The notes beneath the pieces are model-generated. The model made no database searches and had not been told where the DNA came from. It saw only the letters and a program-made list of their open reading frames with translations. A DNA stretch of 25,439 nucleotides from contig JACKIN010000024.1 of NCBI GenBank assembly GCA_020638495.1, forward strand, positions 1-25,439. Direction: 5' to 3'. The stretch comes from Geminicoccaceae bacterium. Its GTDB lineage: Bacteria; Pseudomonadota; Alphaproteobacteria; Geminicoccales; Geminicoccaceae. The translations under genes were made by a program, and so were the position numbers. Shown here one piece after another: positions 22,840 to 25,439 of this stretch (its first letter is position 1; each line of letters starts with the position of its first letter).

Positions 22840-23744
22840 CAGAACCGCACCCGCGCCAGCTTGAGGAAGGTGAAGCAGGCGACGTTCAGGACGATCAGCA
22901 TGATCAGGCTCAAGGTCGCCGCGTAATTGAAGTTGGCCACACCGAAGACCCGCCCCGCATAGAAGCTCAACGTCTCCGTCGCCGTCCCGGGCCCGCCCGC
23001 CGTCATCGCATAGACATAGTCGTAGATGCGAAAGAGATCGATCGTCCGGATCAGCACCGCCACCGCGATCACCCGGCTCAGCATCGGCAGGGTCAGATGC
23101 CACAGGCACTGCAAAAACCCCGCCCCGTCGATCGCCGCCGCCTCGTAGGGCTCCTTCGGCAGGGCGCGCAGGCCCGCCAGCAGGATCAGGACCATGAACG
23201 GCGTCCACTGCCAGATGTCCGCCGCCATCACCCCCCAGAGCGCCGTCCTCGGGTTCGCCAGGATCGGCGCCTCGGGGCTCACCAGCCCGATGAGCTTGAG
23301 ATAATACGAGAGCACCCCGAACTGCCCGTCCTGCATCAGGAGGAACATGAGCCCGGTGACGGCCGGCGGCACCACCAAGGGCAGGGTCATGAGGGCCCTG
23401 AGCAGCCCGTAGCCCCGCCGCTCGCAATCCAGGAGCAACGCGATGGCGATCCCCAGCACCACCTGGAAGACGAGGCAGGTCAGCGTGTACTGCACGGTCA
23501 CCAGGAGCGAATCGATGAACCTCTGGTCGCCGAACGCCTGCACCCAGTTGGCGAGCCCGCTGAACTCGTCCACCCGGGTGAAGCGGTTGCGCTGGTGCAG
23601 GCTGAGCCAGATCGAGTAGGCCAGGGGGTAGATGCCGAACGCCAGGATCATGGCGAACATCGGCGCCAGCCAGGGCAGCGGATGATCCGCCGTCAGCCAG
23701 CGCGGCAAAAGGGGCGCGCGGCCCCGGGCGGCCGTGCTCACCAC
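22839..23744 (-). CDS. sugar ABC transporter permease (MalF-like)
   Basis: This 301-residue inner-membrane protein is the first permease subunit of the importer. It shows six predicted membrane segments, among them LAPMFAMILAFGIYPLAYSIW, split here as residues about 26-46. The EAA loop is EPYEAAAIDGAGFLQCLWHL. Other family-like stretches are LPLVVPPAVTGLMF, IWQWTPFMVLILLAGLRALP and FRIYDYVYAMTAGGPG. The start is GTG at 23744, with another GTG one codon later; an ATG slightly upstream is in a frame that closes at once. It is the first gene of the ABC operon. No ATPase gene lies before or after the three genes in this window. Confidence 0.93.
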   Translation of the reverse strand: MVSTAARGRAPLLPRWLTADHPLPWLAPMFAMILAFGIYPLAYSIWLSLHQRNRFTRVDEFSGLANWVQAFGDQRFIDSLLVTVQYTLTCLVFQVVLGIAIALLLDCERRGYGLLRALMTLPLVVPPAVTGLMFLLMQDGQFGVLSYYLKLIGLVSPEAPILANPRTALWGVMAADIWQWTPFMVLILLAGLRALPKEPYEAAAIDGAGFLQCLWHLTLPMLSRVIAVAVLIRTIDLFRIYDYVYAMTAGGPGTATETLSFYAGRVFGVANFNYAATLSLIMLIVLNVACFTFLKLARVRF

Positions 23745-23790
23745 GGCCCCGTCATGTCGCAGCCAGGGCCGACCCGAATTGCACGCTTCC

Positions 23791-23824
23791 TGTACATTTG
23801 TTCACTGGCCCGAACGATGTTCAC
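23791..23824. promoter_or_regulatory. operator-like repeats in the divergent gap before the ABC operon
   Basis: The gap 23745-23917 separates the ABC operon from the TIGR03032 gene. It contains the near-palindrome TGTACATTTGTTCA (23791-23804) and the palindrome GAACGATGTTC (23812-23822). The heptamer TGTTCAC occurs twice, 19 bases apart (23799 and 23818), placing both on one face of the helix at about two turns. This pattern fits a dimeric sugar-responsive repressor of the DeoR, SorC or LacI kind; no regulator gene is nearby. Clear -35/-10 boxes are not evident. Confidence 0.4.
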
Positions 23825-23917
23825 GCCAGTTTGCCGCCACGCTCCGGCAAGTCAAGTGAAGCCCGCCGCCCCCGCCCCGAATGGACGATTCGCCCGCCCG
23901 GCCCTAATCACTGCTCC

Positions 23918-25021
23918 ATGAACCAGCCAGCCCCCCAGACGCCTGCTGCCCAGACCCCCGCCCTCCGGATCCAGGCGTCCCGCCACTTCACCGCCTGGCT
24001 CGCCGAGGAAGGCATCGGCCTCGCCTTCACCACCTACCAGTCCGGCAAGCTCTTCCTCCTGGGCCTCCAGCCGGACGGCCGCCTCGCCGTCCACGAGCGA
24101 ACCTTCAACCGCGCCATGGGCCTAGCCGTCCACGAACCTGCCGAAGGGGGCCGCCGGCTCTACCTCTCCACCCTCTTCCAGCTCTGGCGGTTCGACGACA
24201 TCCTCAATGCCGGCCAGACCCACCAGGGCCACGACCGCCTCTACGTCCCGAGGCTCGCCTGGACCACCGGCGACCTCGACATCCACGACATTGCCTTGAG
24301 CGCGGACGGAACCCCCGTCTTCGTCAACACCCTCTTCTCCTGCCTCGCCACCCCCGACGCCGCCACGAGCTTCCGCCCCCTCTGGCAACCCCCCTTCATC
24401 TCGAGGCTCGCCGCCGAGGACCGCTGCCACCTCAACGGCCTCGCCATGAAAGAAGGCCGCCCCGCCTTCGTCACCGCCGTCGCCCGCTCCGACACCGCCG
24501 ACGGCTGGCGCGACCACCGCACCAAGGGCGGCATCGTCATCGACATCGCCACCGGCGAAACCATAGCCGCCAACCTCGCCATGCCCCATTCCCCCCGCCT
24601 CCACGACGCCGGAGATGGCGAAAAGCTCTACCTCCTCGATTCCGGCACCGGCCGCTTCGGCACCATCGACCAGGCCACCGGCCACTTCACCGAAATCGCC
24701 TTCTGCCCCGGCTACGCCCGCGGCCTCGCCCTCCACGGCCGCTTCGCCGTCATCGGCCTCTCCCGCCCCCGCGACAACAAGACCTTCCAGGGCCTCCCCC
24801 TCGACCAAGCCCTCGCCGCCAAAGGTGCTGCCCCCCGCTGCGGCCTCCTCGTCGTCGACCTCAAAACCGGCGACACCCCCCACTGGCTCCGCCTCGAAGG
24901 CATCGTCGAGGAACTCTACGACACCGCCATCCTCCCCCACACCCGTCGCCCCATGGCCCTCGGCCTCAAGACCGACGAAATCCGCCGAACCATCAGCATC
25001 GGCGAGCCGGTGCGGCTCTGA
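23918..25021 (+). CDS. TIGR03032 family protein of unknown function
   Basis: This 367-residue protein matches my memory of the TIGR03032 (DUF4915-like) family, especially LAFTTYQSGKLFLLGL followed by ERTFNRAMGLAV. Later stretches include VNTLFSCLAT, CHLNGLAM, TKGGIVIDI and PRLHDAGDGEKLYLLDSGTG. The pattern of short beta-strand repeats with Asp/Gly turns suggests a beta-propeller-like fold; this is inference. There is no signal peptide. The ATG at 23918 starts MNQPAPQTPAAQTPALRI; no ribosome site precedes it, and the frame is open further upstream, so the start is moderately certain. Codon third positions here are strikingly C-rich. It is divergent from the ABC operon and followed by a strong terminator. 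No function can be assigned. Confidence 0.8.
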   Translation: MNQPAPQTPAAQTPALRIQASRHFTAWLAEEGIGLAFTTYQSGKLFLLGLQPDGRLAVHERTFNRAMGLAVHEPAEGGRRLYLSTLFQLWRFDDILNAGQTHQGHDRLYVPRLAWTTGDLDIHDIALSADGTPVFVNTLFSCLATPDAATSFRPLWQPPFISRLAAEDRCHLNGLAMKEGRPAFVTAVARSDTADGWRDHRTKGGIVIDIATGETIAANLAMPHSPRLHDAGDGEKLYLLDSGTGRFGTIDQATGHFTEIAFCPGYARGLALHGRFAVIGLSRPRDNKTFQGLPLDQALAAKGAAPRCGLLVVDLKTGDTPHWLRLEGIVEELYDTAILPHTRRPMALGLKTDEIRRTISIGEPVRL

Positions 25022-25035
25022 GGAAAGGGTAAGAG

Positions 25036-25072
25036 GCGGGAAGGCTGGCCTTCCCGCGCCCATCGGGTTTTT
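25036..25072 (+). terminator. rho-independent terminator after the TIGR03032 gene
   Basis: GCGGGAAGG, loop CTGG, CCTTCCCGC make a perfect 9-base-pair stem 14 bases after the stop codon. A small CCC-ATC-GGG element and a TTTTT run (25068-25072) follow. It isolates the TIGR03032 gene from the helix-turn-helix gene. Confidence 0.75.
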
Positions 25073-25140
25073 GGAGCGAACTATTACTTCGGGTCGCTTG
25101 GTCGCGTATGCTCGGAGGAGCAAAGAACGCGAGGGCTGTC

Positions 25141-25434
25141 ATGACGAACGATGTCGAGAAGGGCAGGGCTGGACAGCTCTTCGACGACTTCCTGCGCGAG
25201 CAGGGAACCTGCGAGGACACGAGCGAACGCGCCGTCACGCGCGTCCTCGCCTTCCAGCTCGCCGCGGCCATGCGAGAGCAGAAGATCACCAAGGCCGCAA
25301 TGGCCAGACGCCTCGCCACCAGCCGCTCCCAGCTCGACCGCCTCCTCGACCCCACCAACGACAGCGTGAGCCTCGCCACCCTGGCCCGCGCCGCCAGAAT
25401 CGTCGGGCGCACCTTGTCGGTCGAGCTGCAGTAG
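25141..25434 (+). CDS. small XRE-type helix-turn-helix protein, antitoxin-like
   Basis: This 97-residue protein has a DNA-binding helix-turn-helix in its C-terminal half: ITKAAMARRLATSRSQLDRL, then NDSVSLATLARAARIVGR, ending LSVELQ. This layout is common in XRE-family antitoxins such as HigA-like partners and in small stand-alone regulators. The N-terminal 45 residues are charged and may form the dimer or partner surface. AGGG sits 5 bases before the ATG at 25141; an in-frame ATG at 25108 would add 11 residues but lacks a ribosome site. No toxin gene lies upstream: the preceding 119 bases hold only a terminator and promoter-like sequence. The window ends 5 bases after the stop, so a downstream partner could be missed. 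Confidence 0.82.
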   Translation: MTNDVEKGRAGQLFDDFLREQGTCEDTSERAVTRVLAFQLAAAMREQKITKAAMARRLATSRSQLDRLLDPTNDSVSLATLARAARIVGRTLSVELQ

Positions 25435-25439
25435 CAGGG

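Overview
This window is GC-rich, densely packed chromosomal DNA that looks alphaproteobacterial. The evidence is a class I lysyl-tRNA synthetase followed directly by rsmB and purH, a SufE protein, the ligase-associated helicase/PdeM pair and a Tat-exported sugar-binding protein. A Rhodospirillales or Geminicoccales-like lineage is my guess, not something the sequence proves. I see no rRNA, tRNA, insertion sequence, integrase, phage gene or CRISPR array.

Layout. Positions 1-6143 (minus strand) hold a housekeeping run read from right to left: lysK, rsmB (overlapping lysK), purH, a possible 30-residue membrane peptide, a ROK-type sugar kinase and a MATE exporter cut by the left edge. Positions 6204-9370 (plus) carry the helicase and the PdeM phosphoesterase of the ligase-associated DNA repair system. 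PdeM meets a convergent class I glutamine amidotransferase, and their stop codons share one CTAG. Next come sufE (plus), a long palindrome, and a 1176-residue protein made of twelve tandem cadherin-like repeats (minus, 10745-14275).

Positions 14509-16823 (plus) hold a BtpA/SgcQ protein and an FGGY sugar kinase. Positions 20379-23744 (minus) hold two sugar ABC permeases and a Tat-type binding protein, with no ATPase gene. These two blocks look like halves of one carbohydrate-use locus. Between them is a translationally coupled plus-strand pair: an alpha/beta serine hydrolase (16886-18175) and a caspase-like protease with a large unrecognised C-terminal region (18172-20334). This pair is the best candidate for an undescribed system. 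Lipase-like hydrolases and caspase-like proteases are both known effector types in bacterial immunity and regulated cell death, but nothing in the window proves that role here.

The right end holds a TIGR03032-type protein of unknown function, divergent from the ABC operon across an operator-like region, then a strong terminator and a 97-residue XRE-type helix-turn-helix protein with no visible toxin partner before it.
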